The notes beneath the pieces were generated by a model. The model ran no database searches. It was given only the letters and a program-made list of their open reading frames with translations, and was not told where the DNA came from. A stretch of 7,481 nucleotides of DNA from Desulfobacterales bacterium. Lineage in GTDB: Bacteria; Desulfobacterota; Desulfobacteria; Desulfobacterales; JAUCGF01. Each line of letters starts with the position of its first letter. The stretch's first letter is position 1. Below are positions 1 through 5,713 of this stretch, one piece after another. The position numbers and the translations under genes are program-made. The DNA is taken from the NCBI GenBank assembly GCA_029940345.1, contig JAOZRC010000253.1, positions 1 through 7,481 of the forward strand. Reading direction: 5' to 3'.

Positions 1-2
1 TC

Positions 3-152
3 GCTCTCACACTTTTTCGCTTCGATCACGACTTTCCAAACAGGCTCTTAGATAAAATCAAAAACGCCAAACCGATAAATAGCCGCCTTGAAATCATTTA
101 TAGAAAAAATGTTCCAGATGGAAACGGACGACCCCAAAGAAGAGAGCGATAA
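3..152 (+). other. Open frame from window edge, possible 3' end of an upstream gene
   Basis: This frame is open from the left edge to a TAA at 150-152. It reads as a mixed-composition peptide with segments such as FRFDHDFPNRLLDKIKNAK and SRLEIIYRKN. If real, it is the C-terminus of a gene beginning outside the window, overlapping the start of the cyclase gene by up to 65 bases. Fifty open codons can occur by chance, and the last third overlaps the cyclase in another frame. The other two forward frames close at 49-51 and 53-55, so this is the only one that stays open. I recognise no family. Confidence 0.25.
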
Positions 153-1035
153 TAGTGATAATGAGGTCACGATTCTATTTGCCGATATTTCCCGTAGCAC
201 AGCTATCTACGAAACTCTCGGCGATAAAAAAGCGCGCAAACTGATTTACGCCTGTCTGGCAATTTTGACGGATGTGACCAAAAAGCATAACGGCGTTGTG
301 ATTAAAAGCATCGGTGATGAAATCATGTGTACTTTTCCAATGGCGAATGATGCCGCCGCCGCTGCCGAAGCGATGCATCGTGCGTTGGAAAGCCCCGATG
401 AAATCACCAACCCGCCCAATATACGCATCGGTTTTCATTCCGGAGAGGTGATCAAGGATAGGAATGATGTGTATGGCGATGCGGTGAATGTGGCTTCCCG
501 AATGGCTGATATGGCCAAGCAAAGACAAATTATCACCACCGGAAAGACCGTCAGTGAACTGGCACCTTATTACCAAGCGCGTACGCGTTGTATTGATCGT
601 ACGATTCTGAAAGGTAAAAGGGGCAAGGTAAATATCCATGAGCTGATTTGGGAACAAAACGACGCCACCCTGATTGTAAGACGGGCTTCAAGCGCACCGG
701 TCATTAAATCCCGCCTAAAAATTCGTTTTGGGTCCCAGGTAGTTGAAATTAATGATCAACGGAATTGTGTGACAATGGGACGTCAACCGCATAATGATCT
801 GGTGATCCAAGACACGCGTGCATCCCGTTCCCATGCCCGTATTGAACTGCGGCGCGGCAAGTTTTACTTAATTGACGAGCAAAGCTCCAATGGAACCTAT
901 TTACTTACCCAAGAAAAAAAGAGTTTGAGGGTAAAACACGATGAAGTCGTTTTGACCGGAAAAGGGGTTATCGGATTAGGTAGTGATATAACGTCCGACT
1001 CGCAGGATGCTATTCATTTTAAAATTGAGACATAG
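88..1035 (+). CDS. Class III adenylate cyclase with C-terminal FHA domain
   Basis: A predicted cytoplasmic signalling enzyme making cAMP from ATP. The cyclase homology domain spans about residues 27-190. Metal-binding aspartates are D33 (FADIS) and D77 (IGDE). Adenine-selecting residues are K73 (IKSIGD) and D127 (seven residues before the catalytic Asn). Transition-state residues are N134 and R138 (VNVASR). All match the active adenylate, rather than guanylate, pattern known for class III enzymes. A forkhead-associated (FHA) domain follows at about 210-300, with GR at 231-232, SRSH at 246-249 and SSNGT at 266-270, the usual phospho-threonine-binding motifs. No transmembrane segment or signal peptide is visible. 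The TTG at 88 gives the longest frame (stop at 76-78). ATG at 109 or 118 would remove only acidic N-terminal residues and is equally possible, since no start has a clear Shine-Dalgarno. The cyclase-then-FHA order suggests control by a Ser/Thr kinase encoded elsewhere (inference). Confidence 0.93.
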   Translation: MKSFIEKMFQMETDDPKEESDNSDNEVTILFADISRSTAIYETLGDKKARKLIYACLAILTDVTKKHNGVVIKSIGDEIMCTFPMANDAAAAAEAMHRALESPDEITNPPNIRIGFHSGEVIKDRNDVYGDAVNVASRMADMAKQRQIITTGKTVSELAPYYQARTRCIDRTILKGKRGKVNIHELIWEQNDATLIVRRASSAPVIKSRLKIRFGSQVVEINDQRNCVTMGRQPHNDLVIQDTRASRSHARIELRRGKFYLIDEQSSNGTYLLTQEKKSLRVKHDEVVLTGKGVIGLGSDITSDSQDAIHFKIET

Positions 1036-1122
1036 TCGTGCGGCGTGACAAAATTATCTGAAAGATTCTACCAATATTCCGTCCTGATGAGGCTCTGAAT
1101 GAATTGCACAGGTTTAAAAATT

Positions 1123-1596
1123 TCAGGGCTTTGGGAGCGGCTTCATCTCTCGAATTTTCACTTCGATTGTTTTTAGCTTGGTATCCATCAGTTCAGCTGC
1201 TGTGATTTTAACCAAGGTGTTGAGATCAGCAGCCACTTTTTGTTTCAACCGAAAACGAACGGTCAACAACGTCACATCTTGGCCATTGATTCCCATCGCT
1301 CCGGCCATGACAATGATCAAACGTCCCGGAATTTTACTATTGACAATGTGCATCAAAGATGACGAAAGTTTGGTTTTGGATGCCTTTTTAAATTCCAAGG
1401 CGTTTTTATCATACATCATAACCAATTTCACGCCTGCCAGGTTTATCGCCTGATCCAGTTTAAGCGGTATCTCAATGAGGGACTCGTCTGTGTCTTTGAC
1501 TACAGGAATATAGAATTCGGCACTCGCTGCCGGAGATATTCCCACAAAAATGAAAATGATCAAAAAAAGAGTGCTATAAATTGAAAACCGTTTCAT
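1123..1596 (-). CDS. Secreted single-cohesin-domain protein
   Basis: The 157-residue product starts with a Sec signal peptide (MKRF, then a hydrophobic core at about 8-20) and a likely signal peptidase I site after A26 in AASA-EF. The rest, about residues 33-150, looks like one cohesin domain: an N-terminal strand (SLIEIPLKL), the hallmark segment GVKLVMMYDKNALEF at about 55-69, GRLIIVMAGAMGINGQDVTLLTVRF at 91-115, and a final ITAAELMDTK strand. Cohesins are known for binding dockerins in cellulosomes. In non-cellulolytic bacteria similar domains occur in surface and secretion proteins, where the partner is usually unknown. There is no dockerin, sortase signal or second domain here. It is convergent with the cyclase gene (87-base gap, no evident terminator) and divergent from the pseudopilin operon. 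The Shine-Dalgarno is weak (GGA eight bases before ATG). The fold call is fairly confident; the role is not known. Confidence 0.82.
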   Translation of the reverse strand: MKRFSIYSTLFLIIFIFVGISPAASAEFYIPVVKDTDESLIEIPLKLDQAINLAGVKLVMMYDKNALEFKKASKTKLSSSLMHIVNSKIPGRLIIVMAGAMGINGQDVTLLTVRFRLKQKVAADLNTLVKITAAELMDTKLKTIEVKIREMKPLPKP

Positions 1597-1785
1597 TTAA
1601 ATCCGTTGTTTTTATATTTTCCGTTACCATGTCGACTTTTTGTGCTTATCTGGCGTCTTTATTTTTAATCATCGAATTCTGAGCAACATTGATGCCGATG
1701 CACCGGGTGAGAACCGAGCGCATGAAATGTATATTCGGTTTTATTTCATATCTTTTCATTTTTTGCAATATAAATTAAAACAAGA

Positions 1786-1808
1786 AAGCCAAAGTTTCAG
1801 TTTGGCTT
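1786..1808. terminator. Short hairpin, possible leftward terminator
   Basis: AAGCCAAA and TTTGGCTT form a perfect 8-bp stem with a 7-base loop. Read on the minus strand, the stem is followed by TCTTGTTTTAATTT, a T-rich tail that resembles a rho-independent terminator. On the plus strand the tail is GATTTACC, which does not. It lies upstream of the cohesin gene, so it could block leftward transcription from the palindromic element. The stem has only four G-C pairs, so this is a weak call. Confidence 0.3.
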
Positions 1809-1835
1809 GATTTACCACTAAAAAATACATATTTT
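1807..1835 (+). promoter_or_regulatory. Weak candidate promoter for gspG operon
   Basis: TTGATT at 1807-1812 and TATTTT at 1830-1835 are separated by 17 bases and each match the sigma-70 consensus at 4 of 6 positions. A transcript from here would carry the entire palindrome 1857-2099 in its leader. The region is AT-rich, so chance matches are expected; a promoter inside the palindromic element is an alternative. Confidence 0.2.
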
Positions 1836-1856
1836 ACTATTTTATAAGTACATTTT

Positions 1857-2099
1857 CAACCTGTGAGGTTGATTTCATAATGTAGGGTGGGCAATGTTTT
1901 GCCACACTATTGATTCATATCTGACGAAAAGGCAAAGCGAAAAATTCCGGTAAAGGAAATTGCCTATGCCCACCGTTAAAGTGGTGGGCATAGGCTGTTT
2001 CCTTTAACAATATTCGTCGCTTGGCTTAATTACCTGCTATGAACCAAGTGAGTGATAAAACGTTGCCCACCCTACATGTAATACCGACCGCACAGGTCG
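1857..2099. mobile_element. MITE-like imperfect palindrome with terminal hairpins
   Basis: This 243-base non-coding element is inverted-repeat along most of its length. The outermost 15 bases on each side form a small hairpin: CAACCTGTGAGGTTG at 1857-1871, and the reverse complement of 2085-2099, CGACCTGTGCGGTCG. Next come 20-base arms, 1881-1900 (tgtagggtgggcaatgtttt) and 2057-2076, with one mismatch in reverse complement. Similarity continues inward (CAC, TTCATA, AAGCGA blocks in matching order). The centre is a hairpin at 1952-1974 / 1983-2005 with 21 of 23 bases paired around an 8-base loop. No transposase frame is present, so it would depend on a helper elsewhere. Target-site duplication is unclear; ATTTTATAA occurs at 1839-1847 and 2102-2110 but is AT-rich and asymmetrically placed. 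A large REP/BIME-type repeat is the alternative name. Confidence 0.75.
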
Positions 2100-2123
2100 C
2101 AATTTTATAATTTTTAATTTTTC

Positions 2124-2128
2124 GGAGG
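2124..2128 (+). promoter_or_regulatory. Ribosome binding site of gspG
   Basis: GGAGG lies four bases before the ATG at 2133. It is the strongest Shine-Dalgarno sequence in the secretion operon, fitting GspG being the most abundant pseudopilin. The later genes of the operon have weak or no sites and seem to rely on coupling. Confidence 0.75.
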
Positions 2129-2132
2129 CGCA

Positions 2133-2573
2133 ATGAAAAAAAAAGCAATGTTAAGATTAAATAACGCCGGTTTTACACTAATTGAACTGATGGTGGTTAT
2201 TGTTATCCTGGGGATTCTGGCGATGTATATCGGGCCCAGGATTATGAGCCGTCCGGATGAAGCCAAACAGGTGAAAGCCAGGATGGATATCGCCAGTTTG
2301 GAAACAGCGTTGAAATTGTATAAACTTGATCTGGGCAGCTATCCGACTGACATACAGGCATTGGTCACTCCTCCGTCAACGGAGAATGGCGGGAGATGGC
2401 GTAAGGGCGGTTATCTTGAGAAGCCCCACGTTCCCAAAGATCCATGGGGCTATGAATACATTTACAGGTCGCCGGGTGTAAACAGCGATTTTGATATCGT
2501 CAGTTATGGCGGCGACGGTGTTCAGGGGGGCGAAGGCAAGGATAAGGATATTAATAACTGGGACGTCGAGTAA
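2133..2573 (+). CDS. gspG: Type II secretion major pseudopilin GspG
   Basis: The major subunit of the periplasmic pseudopilus that drives folded exoproteins through the outer-membrane secretin. A 13-residue basic leader ends in Gly13. The prepilin peptidase site is G|FTLIEL, with the conserved Glu at mature position 5 (E18), and the hydrophobic helix runs to about residue 38. The family signature ALKLYKLDLGSYPTDIQAL (59-77), DPWG (103-106) and the C-terminal loop with SYGGDG (124-129) and DKDINNW (137-143) match GspG and its known calcium-binding loop. At 146 residues the length is normal. It is first in gspGHIJK, 20 bases before gspH. Type IV pilin is the only real alternative, and the C-terminal loop plus the neighbours argue against it. 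Confidence 0.97.
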   Translation: MKKKAMLRLNNAGFTLIELMVVIVILGILAMYIGPRIMSRPDEAKQVKARMDIASLETALKLYKLDLGSYPTDIQALVTPPSTENGGRWRKGGYLEKPHVPKDPWGYEYIYRSPGVNSDFDIVSYGGDGVQGGEGKDKDINNWDVE

Positions 2574-2593
2574 CCAAATAGACGTTTATCCGG

Positions 2594-3100
2594 ATGAATG
2601 CCAAACAACACCAAAACGGTTTTACGCTGATTGAACTGATCGTCGTAATGACCTTGATCAGCATCATGTTGTTTTTTGCGATGCCGCGTTTTCGGAAGAC
2701 AGTTGTTTCTGATGGCGGTAAAAAAGCGGCCCGCCAAATTATGATGCAGGTTCCGCTATTAAAAGATAAGGCGGTGCGTGAACAGAAATGCTTTAAACTC
2801 CATATTGATCTTGAAAGCAACCGCGTGTGGGCGACTGACGAATCAATGAGCGAAGACGCCCTCTCCCAGGCCGAGGAAAGCGCTTTTGAAGCGGCCCCCG
2901 GCATCCGTTTTACCGATGTCGAATATCCGCAAACAGGAAAGATAAGCGGTGGCATCGCCGTAATATCATTTTATAAAAAAGGCTATTCCGATAAAGCGAT
3001 CATTCATATTGATGATGAGGATAGCGAAATTCGGCGCAGTTTATTGATCGAGCCTTTTTTTTCCAGTGTGAAACTTCATGAAACCTACGAAGACTTTTGA
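2594..3100 (+). CDS. gspH: Type II secretion minor pseudopilin GspH
   Basis: A minor pseudopilin, thought to join the GspI-J-K tip complex to the GspG shaft. The 9-residue leader MNAKQHQNG ends at G9, and the cleavage site G|FTLIEL has Glu at mature position 5 (E14). One hydrophobic N-terminal helix spans about 10-32. The soluble domain contains a late strand pair (GGIAVISFYKKGY, then KAIIHIDDED) in the position of the GspH FxxxG-type strands. At 168 residues the length is typical. The Shine-Dalgarno is poor, so translation is probably helped by ribosomes finishing gspG 20 bases upstream. Its 3' end overlaps gspI by 23 bases. Assignment as H rather than another minor pseudopilin rests on order, length and the FTLIELIVV helix. 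Confidence 0.9.
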   Translation: MNAKQHQNGFTLIELIVVMTLISIMLFFAMPRFRKTVVSDGGKKAARQIMMQVPLLKDKAVREQKCFKLHIDLESNRVWATDESMSEDALSQAEESAFEAAPGIRFTDVEYPQTGKISGGIAVISFYKKGYSDKAIIHIDDEDSEIRRSLLIEPFFSSVKLHETYEDF

Positions 3101-3500
3101 ACTGCATACAGTCAGAGATCACACCGGTTTTACACTGATCGAAGTCATGGTGGCTTTATCAATAATATCCATTGCGCTGGTTAGCGTATACCGGTTGCAC
3201 GGCCAAACGATTGATATGCTCAATGACATAAAGTTTTATACGGCGGCACCGTTGTTGGCTCAGAGCAAAATGGCGGAAATTGAAACCCTGGCGGCCGATG
3301 AACTGGGCGATAACAGCGGAGATTTCGGCGACGATTTCCCCGGTTTCAACTGGCAGGTGACTGTCAATGAAGTTGAGTCCGAAACGCTGGAAACGTTTGC
3401 CGAAAATCTGAAGCGAATTGACCTGACGATCTCTTTGAACGATGAGCGATTCATCTATCATTTCAGAAAATATCAACTTATGATAGATACTGAAAAATGA
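3078..3500 (+). CDS. gspI: Type II secretion minor pseudopilin GspI
   Basis: A minor pseudopilin that, in studied systems, nucleates the GspI-J-K tip trimer. A 17-residue leader ends in G17, cleavage is before FTLIEVMVALSIIS, and Glu is at mature position 5 (E22). FTLIEVMVAL is the usual GspI helix start. The segment APLLAQSKMAEIE at about 57-69 matches the conserved A..lA..k..E stretch of the family, and FPGFNWQVTV at about 89-98 matches the G...W.v motif. At 140 residues it is slightly longer than many GspI proteins. The ATG at 3078 lies inside the end of gspH (23-base overlap), and the gene ends in an ATGA overlap with gspJ, so both junctions look translationally coupled. Confidence 0.93.
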   Translation: MKPTKTFELHTVRDHTGFTLIEVMVALSIISIALVSVYRLHGQTIDMLNDIKFYTAAPLLAQSKMAEIETLAADELGDNSGDFGDDFPGFNWQVTVNEVESETLETFAENLKRIDLTISLNDERFIYHFRKYQLMIDTEK

Positions 3501-4264
3501 TTTTCGCATATACCATCCGCAATCTGAAGCTCGCATTCCGCTGTCATCATTGCTCCCCTATATTGAAACGGCTGAATACCTCCGCCTTCACGCTTCTTGA
3601 AATTATGATTGCCATTTTCATTTTTGCAATCATTGTCACCACTATTTTCGGGTCATTTCATTATCTCTATTCCAATCCTGAATCCTTAAAACACGAGTTG
3701 AAAAACTACGAAATGGCTAAAAATTGTTTCGATCGGGTGGTTGCAGACCTTGAATCTCTAAGGATCACGCCTGACATGTTCTATAAACCGCCGGACATGG
3801 ATAGCGACCCGGATCCGTATCGTATAGTGGGTGACGGTTATCCGGCAAATGAACCCGGCTTGGGACGTCTTCGCTTCGCTTCCATGTCGCATCTTCCGCT
3901 AGGCCAGGATACGCGTGAGGGGGTTGCCGAAATCACCTATTATCTTCAAGAAAGCGATGAAGAAGGCACCGGATATTTATTAAGACGTGCGGACCGGTTG
4001 CATCCTTATGAGCCTTTTGAAGAAAATGACAGTGACCCGTTGCTATGTGAAGGCGTTAAAAAACTGACCTTTACTTATATTGATGACCTGAATGAAGAAC
4101 ACGAACAATGGGATTCCGAAGATGACAATTACAAATACGCCACGCCTCGGATTATTCGGATTCAACTGGAAATTCAGACCGGCGTAACCGAAGATGAGGA
4201 AAATAATGGCCTTTTATTTGAAACCCAGGTGAAACTTCCGCTCTGGCGTGAAGGGAAAGAGTGA
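3497..4264 (+). CDS. gspJ: Type II secretion minor pseudopilin GspJ
   Basis: A minor pseudopilin of the GspI-J-K tip complex. The helix FTLLEIMIAIFIFAIIVTTIFGSF (about 31-54) is characteristic, with Glu at mature position 5 (E35). The soluble part, with RLRFASMSHLP, VAEITYYL, LLRRAD and the late VKKLTFTYID and RIIRIQLEI strands, fits GspJ. Two things are odd. The residue before the cleavage point is Ala30 (NTSA|FTLLE) rather than the usual Gly, and the leader is long (30 residues) with a CHHC cluster at 16-19. The ATG at 3497 overlaps the gspI stop in ATGA and is the default start. An in-frame TTG at 3563 would give the short leader MKRLNTSA, typical in size, but has no Shine-Dalgarno. It ends three bases before the gspK start. 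Confidence 0.93.
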   Translation: MIFAYTIRNLKLAFRCHHCSPILKRLNTSAFTLLEIMIAIFIFAIIVTTIFGSFHYLYSNPESLKHELKNYEMAKNCFDRVVADLESLRITPDMFYKPPDMDSDPDPYRIVGDGYPANEPGLGRLRFASMSHLPLGQDTREGVAEITYYLQESDEEGTGYLLRRADRLHPYEPFEENDSDPLLCEGVKKLTFTYIDDLNEEHEQWDSEDDNYKYATPRIIRIQLEIQTGVTEDEENNGLLFETQVKLPLWREGKE

Positions 4265-4267
4265 CAA

Positions 4268-5425
4268 TTGAAGTTCAAGACGCCTGAATTTACCAATATA
4301 AAAACGTACAAAGAGATATTTTCTGCGTTCGGTTGCATAAATAATAATCGGGGTATGGCGTTATTGATGACCCTCACAATTATCACATTACTGATCGTCG
4401 TCACACTTGAATTCAACCGCAAAGTGCGCACTGCCGTATTTGCCACAGCCACTTCGCGTGACCGTTTGACGTTAACCTATAAAGCGTCATCCGGAATCAA
4501 CCTGGCCATGGCTGTGCTGCTGAAAGATAAAAAGGATTCCAAGACAGATTCGATCCAGGAAGACTGGGCTGATGCCGAAAAGCTTAAGGAAATTGCCGCC
4601 GATATTCCCTTTGAAGATGGCAAGCTTGAGATTAAAATCAGTGATGAGCGAGGACGCATCCAGGTAAACGCGTTGGTGAAATATCCCCAGGGATCGGCAC
4701 CCAATGATGCCCAGATGTTTTTGTGGGATCGCCTGTTAACGCATCTTGCCAAACAGACCGAACAGGGCGACGCCGAAAAAAAAACCGAAACGGATGAAAG
4801 TGAACCACGGTCGATTGTCAATTCGCTCAAAGATTGGTTGGACTTTGGCGATGATGACGCTGTTACCGGTTTAAGCGGTGCCGAGTCCGATTATTACCAA
4901 GGTCTTGAACCGCCGTATGTGAGCAAAAACGGACCGATTACCCATGTCAGTGAACTTATGCAAGTGAAAGGGATTACGCCAGCGCTATATAAAGGTGCTG
5001 AAAACGCCCCCGGACTGGCCCAATTAGTGACAATTTATGGTGTTCGAGGTGCTGGTGGCGGCCGCTTCAGTTTCGATGGCAAGATTAATATCAATACGGC
5101 AGAACTGCCCGTGTTGATGGCCCTTTTGCCGGCGGATCAGGATATTGAAGCGCTTGCCCAAGCCATCTATGACTATCGGTCGGAAATGTCTGAAGATAAA
5201 TATACGAATGACCTGGCCAGTCCGACTTGGTATAAAAAAGCCGACGGCTTAAGCAATATTACCATAGACTCAAAATTAATCACCACAAGAAGCGACCTTT
5301 TCAGAATCGAAGCCGTGGCTGCCCAGCATGATGTTGTTAAAAAAGTTGTCGCTGTTGTCGAGCGCGTACGGGATAAAAAATCAGGCAAACACATTTGCCG
5401 GATTTTGAGTTGGGAAACATTTTAA
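4268..5425 (+). CDS. gspK: Type II secretion minor pseudopilin GspK
   Basis: The largest minor pseudopilin, capping the pseudopilus tip. The N-terminal helix after RG29 is MALLMTLTIITLLIVVTLEF; mature position 5 is Met, not Glu, which is the known GspK peculiarity. Later signatures are SLKDWLDFGDDD (186-197), GAESDYY (204-210), PYVSKNGPITHVSELMQVKG (216-235), LVTIYG (253-258), KININTAELPVLMALLP (272-288) and SDLFRIEAVA (342-351), all in the family order. At 385 residues it is a little long, with an acidic, lysine-rich insert at about 163-181. The start must be TTG at 4268: the same frame has the gspJ stop at 4262-4264, and the first ATG (4355) is the predicted first mature residue. It is the last gene of the operon; gspL and gspM do not follow. 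Confidence 0.95.
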   Translation: MKFKTPEFTNIKTYKEIFSAFGCINNNRGMALLMTLTIITLLIVVTLEFNRKVRTAVFATATSRDRLTLTYKASSGINLAMAVLLKDKKDSKTDSIQEDWADAEKLKEIAADIPFEDGKLEIKISDERGRIQVNALVKYPQGSAPNDAQMFLWDRLLTHLAKQTEQGDAEKKTETDESEPRSIVNSLKDWLDFGDDDAVTGLSGAESDYYQGLEPPYVSKNGPITHVSELMQVKGITPALYKGAENAPGLAQLVTIYGVRGAGGGRFSFDGKININTAELPVLMALLPADQDIEALAQAIYDYRSEMSEDKYTNDLASPTWYKKADGLSNITIDSKLITTRSDLFRIEAVAAQHDVVKKVVAVVERVRDKKSGKHICRILSWETF

Positions 5426-5459
5426 ACACAATAGGGCATTTTCAATTTTTCGGTTAACA

Positions 5460-5516
5460 GTTCGTAGTTCCACCGTAAGGCGGGAATAAGAACCGCCTTA
5501 CGGCGGAACTACGAAC
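5460..5516. repeat. 24-base-arm palindromic repeat after gspK
   Basis: The arms 5460-5483 (gttcgtagttccaccgtaag plus gcgg) and 5493-5516 are reverse complements at 23 of 24 positions, around a 9-base loop. The single mismatch is an A in the left arm where the right would demand G. The inner part is GC-rich, the outer part GTTCGTAGTTCC. No T-run follows on either strand, so it is not a standard intrinsic terminator, although it could slow 3' exonucleases and protect the gsp transcript. It looks like a dispersed REP-type unit; copy number cannot be judged from one window. Confidence 0.85.
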
Positions 5517-5558
5517 GGGAGATAAAAAGTGTCAACTACTTTCAGCGGCATGTGAAGG

Positions 5559-5595
5559 ATGCCCACAATAGCCTGCTTTCCTTTCTTGCAATATT
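5559..5595. repeat. Possible degraded copy of the 1857-2099 repeat core
   Basis: ATGCCCAC at 5559-5566 is followed by ATAGCCTGCTTTCCTTT and then CAATATT at 5589-5595. The central right arm of the large palindrome has ATGCCCAC at 1966-1973, ATAGGCTGTTTCCTTT at 1990-2005 and CAATATT at 2008-2014, in the same order. The present stretch lacks the hairpin loop between the first two blocks. Short matches of this kind can arise by chance, so this is only suggestive. Confidence 0.3.
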
Positions 5596-5680
5596 TTTCT
5601 TTACTAATTTTTGTTTTTTCATTAGAAGACAAAGTTTAGCAATATACTGATTTGGGTATGACTTGAACTTTTCCGAAATA

Positions 5681-5704
5681 GAGGAGTGCAAGCTTTAGCT
5701 TGCA
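5681..5704 (+). promoter_or_regulatory. Shine-Dalgarno plus hairpin in leader of Uma2 gene
   Basis: GAGGAG at 5681-5686 is the only good ribosome binding sequence before the ATG at 5714, but it is 27 bases away. Directly after it, TGCAAGCT (5687-5694) and AGCTTGCA (5697-5704) are perfect reverse complements separated by TT. Folding this hairpin would leave nine bases between GAGGAG and the ATG, an ordinary spacing. The palindrome might instead be a small dispersed repeat inserted between the site and the start. Confidence 0.5.
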
Positions 5705-5713
5705 AGAATTAAA

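Larger units (their letters stand above)
1597..2132. other. Long intergenic region between divergent cohesin and gspG genes
   Basis: This 536-base stretch has no convincing coding sequence. From left to right it holds the 5' flank of the cohesin gene, an AT-rich tract at about 1735-1860 with a short hairpin at 1786-1808, the palindromic element 1857-2099, and the gspG ribosome binding site. At 1670-1735 there is a less AT-rich patch with no recognisable protein in any frame. Promoters for both divergent genes must lie here or in the element, but only weak candidates are visible. Confidence 0.8.
5426..5713. other. Intergenic region after gspK with repeats, no gene
   Basis: The 288 bases hold a strong palindrome at 5460-5516, a short stretch at 5559-5595 that resembles the core of the 1857-2099 element, an AT-rich tract at 5585-5650 that could carry a promoter (TATACT at 5643-5648, without a convincing -35), and the hairpin leader of the next gene. 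No coding frame of substance was seen. Confidence 0.7.

Noticed and set aside
175..657. Minus-strand open frame of 160 codons inside the cyclase gene
   Set aside because: It is antisense to the well-conserved cyclase domain, whose catalytic motifs are all in the plus frame; its translation resembles no protein and has no ribosome site.
1178..1453. Plus-strand open frame opposite the cohesin gene
   Set aside because: The minus-strand product has a signal peptide and cohesin motifs; the plus frame has neither motifs nor an initiation signal.
1670..1760. Minus-strand peptide of about 25 codons in the less AT-rich patch
   Set aside because: It has no Shine-Dalgarno or recognisable motif, and its length is within chance expectation.
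1858..1880. CRP/cAMP receptor site near the TGTGA at 1863-1867, tempting because of the cyclase gene
   Set aside because: No matching TCACA half-site occurs at the right spacing, and the TGTGA is part of the element's terminal hairpin.
1881..2076. CRISPR-like repeats suggested by recurring GTGGGCA blocks
   Set aside because: The blocks are inverted, not direct, and lack regular spacers; the pattern is a palindrome, and no cas gene is nearby.
2551..2955. Minus-strand frames across gspG/gspH
   Set aside because: They are antisense to clear pseudopilin genes, with no start signal and no recognisable domain.
5460..5516. Rho-independent terminator of the gsp operon
   Set aside because: The stem is strong, but GGGAGATAAAAAG follows on the plus strand and no T-run follows on the minus strand, so it is listed as a repeat.
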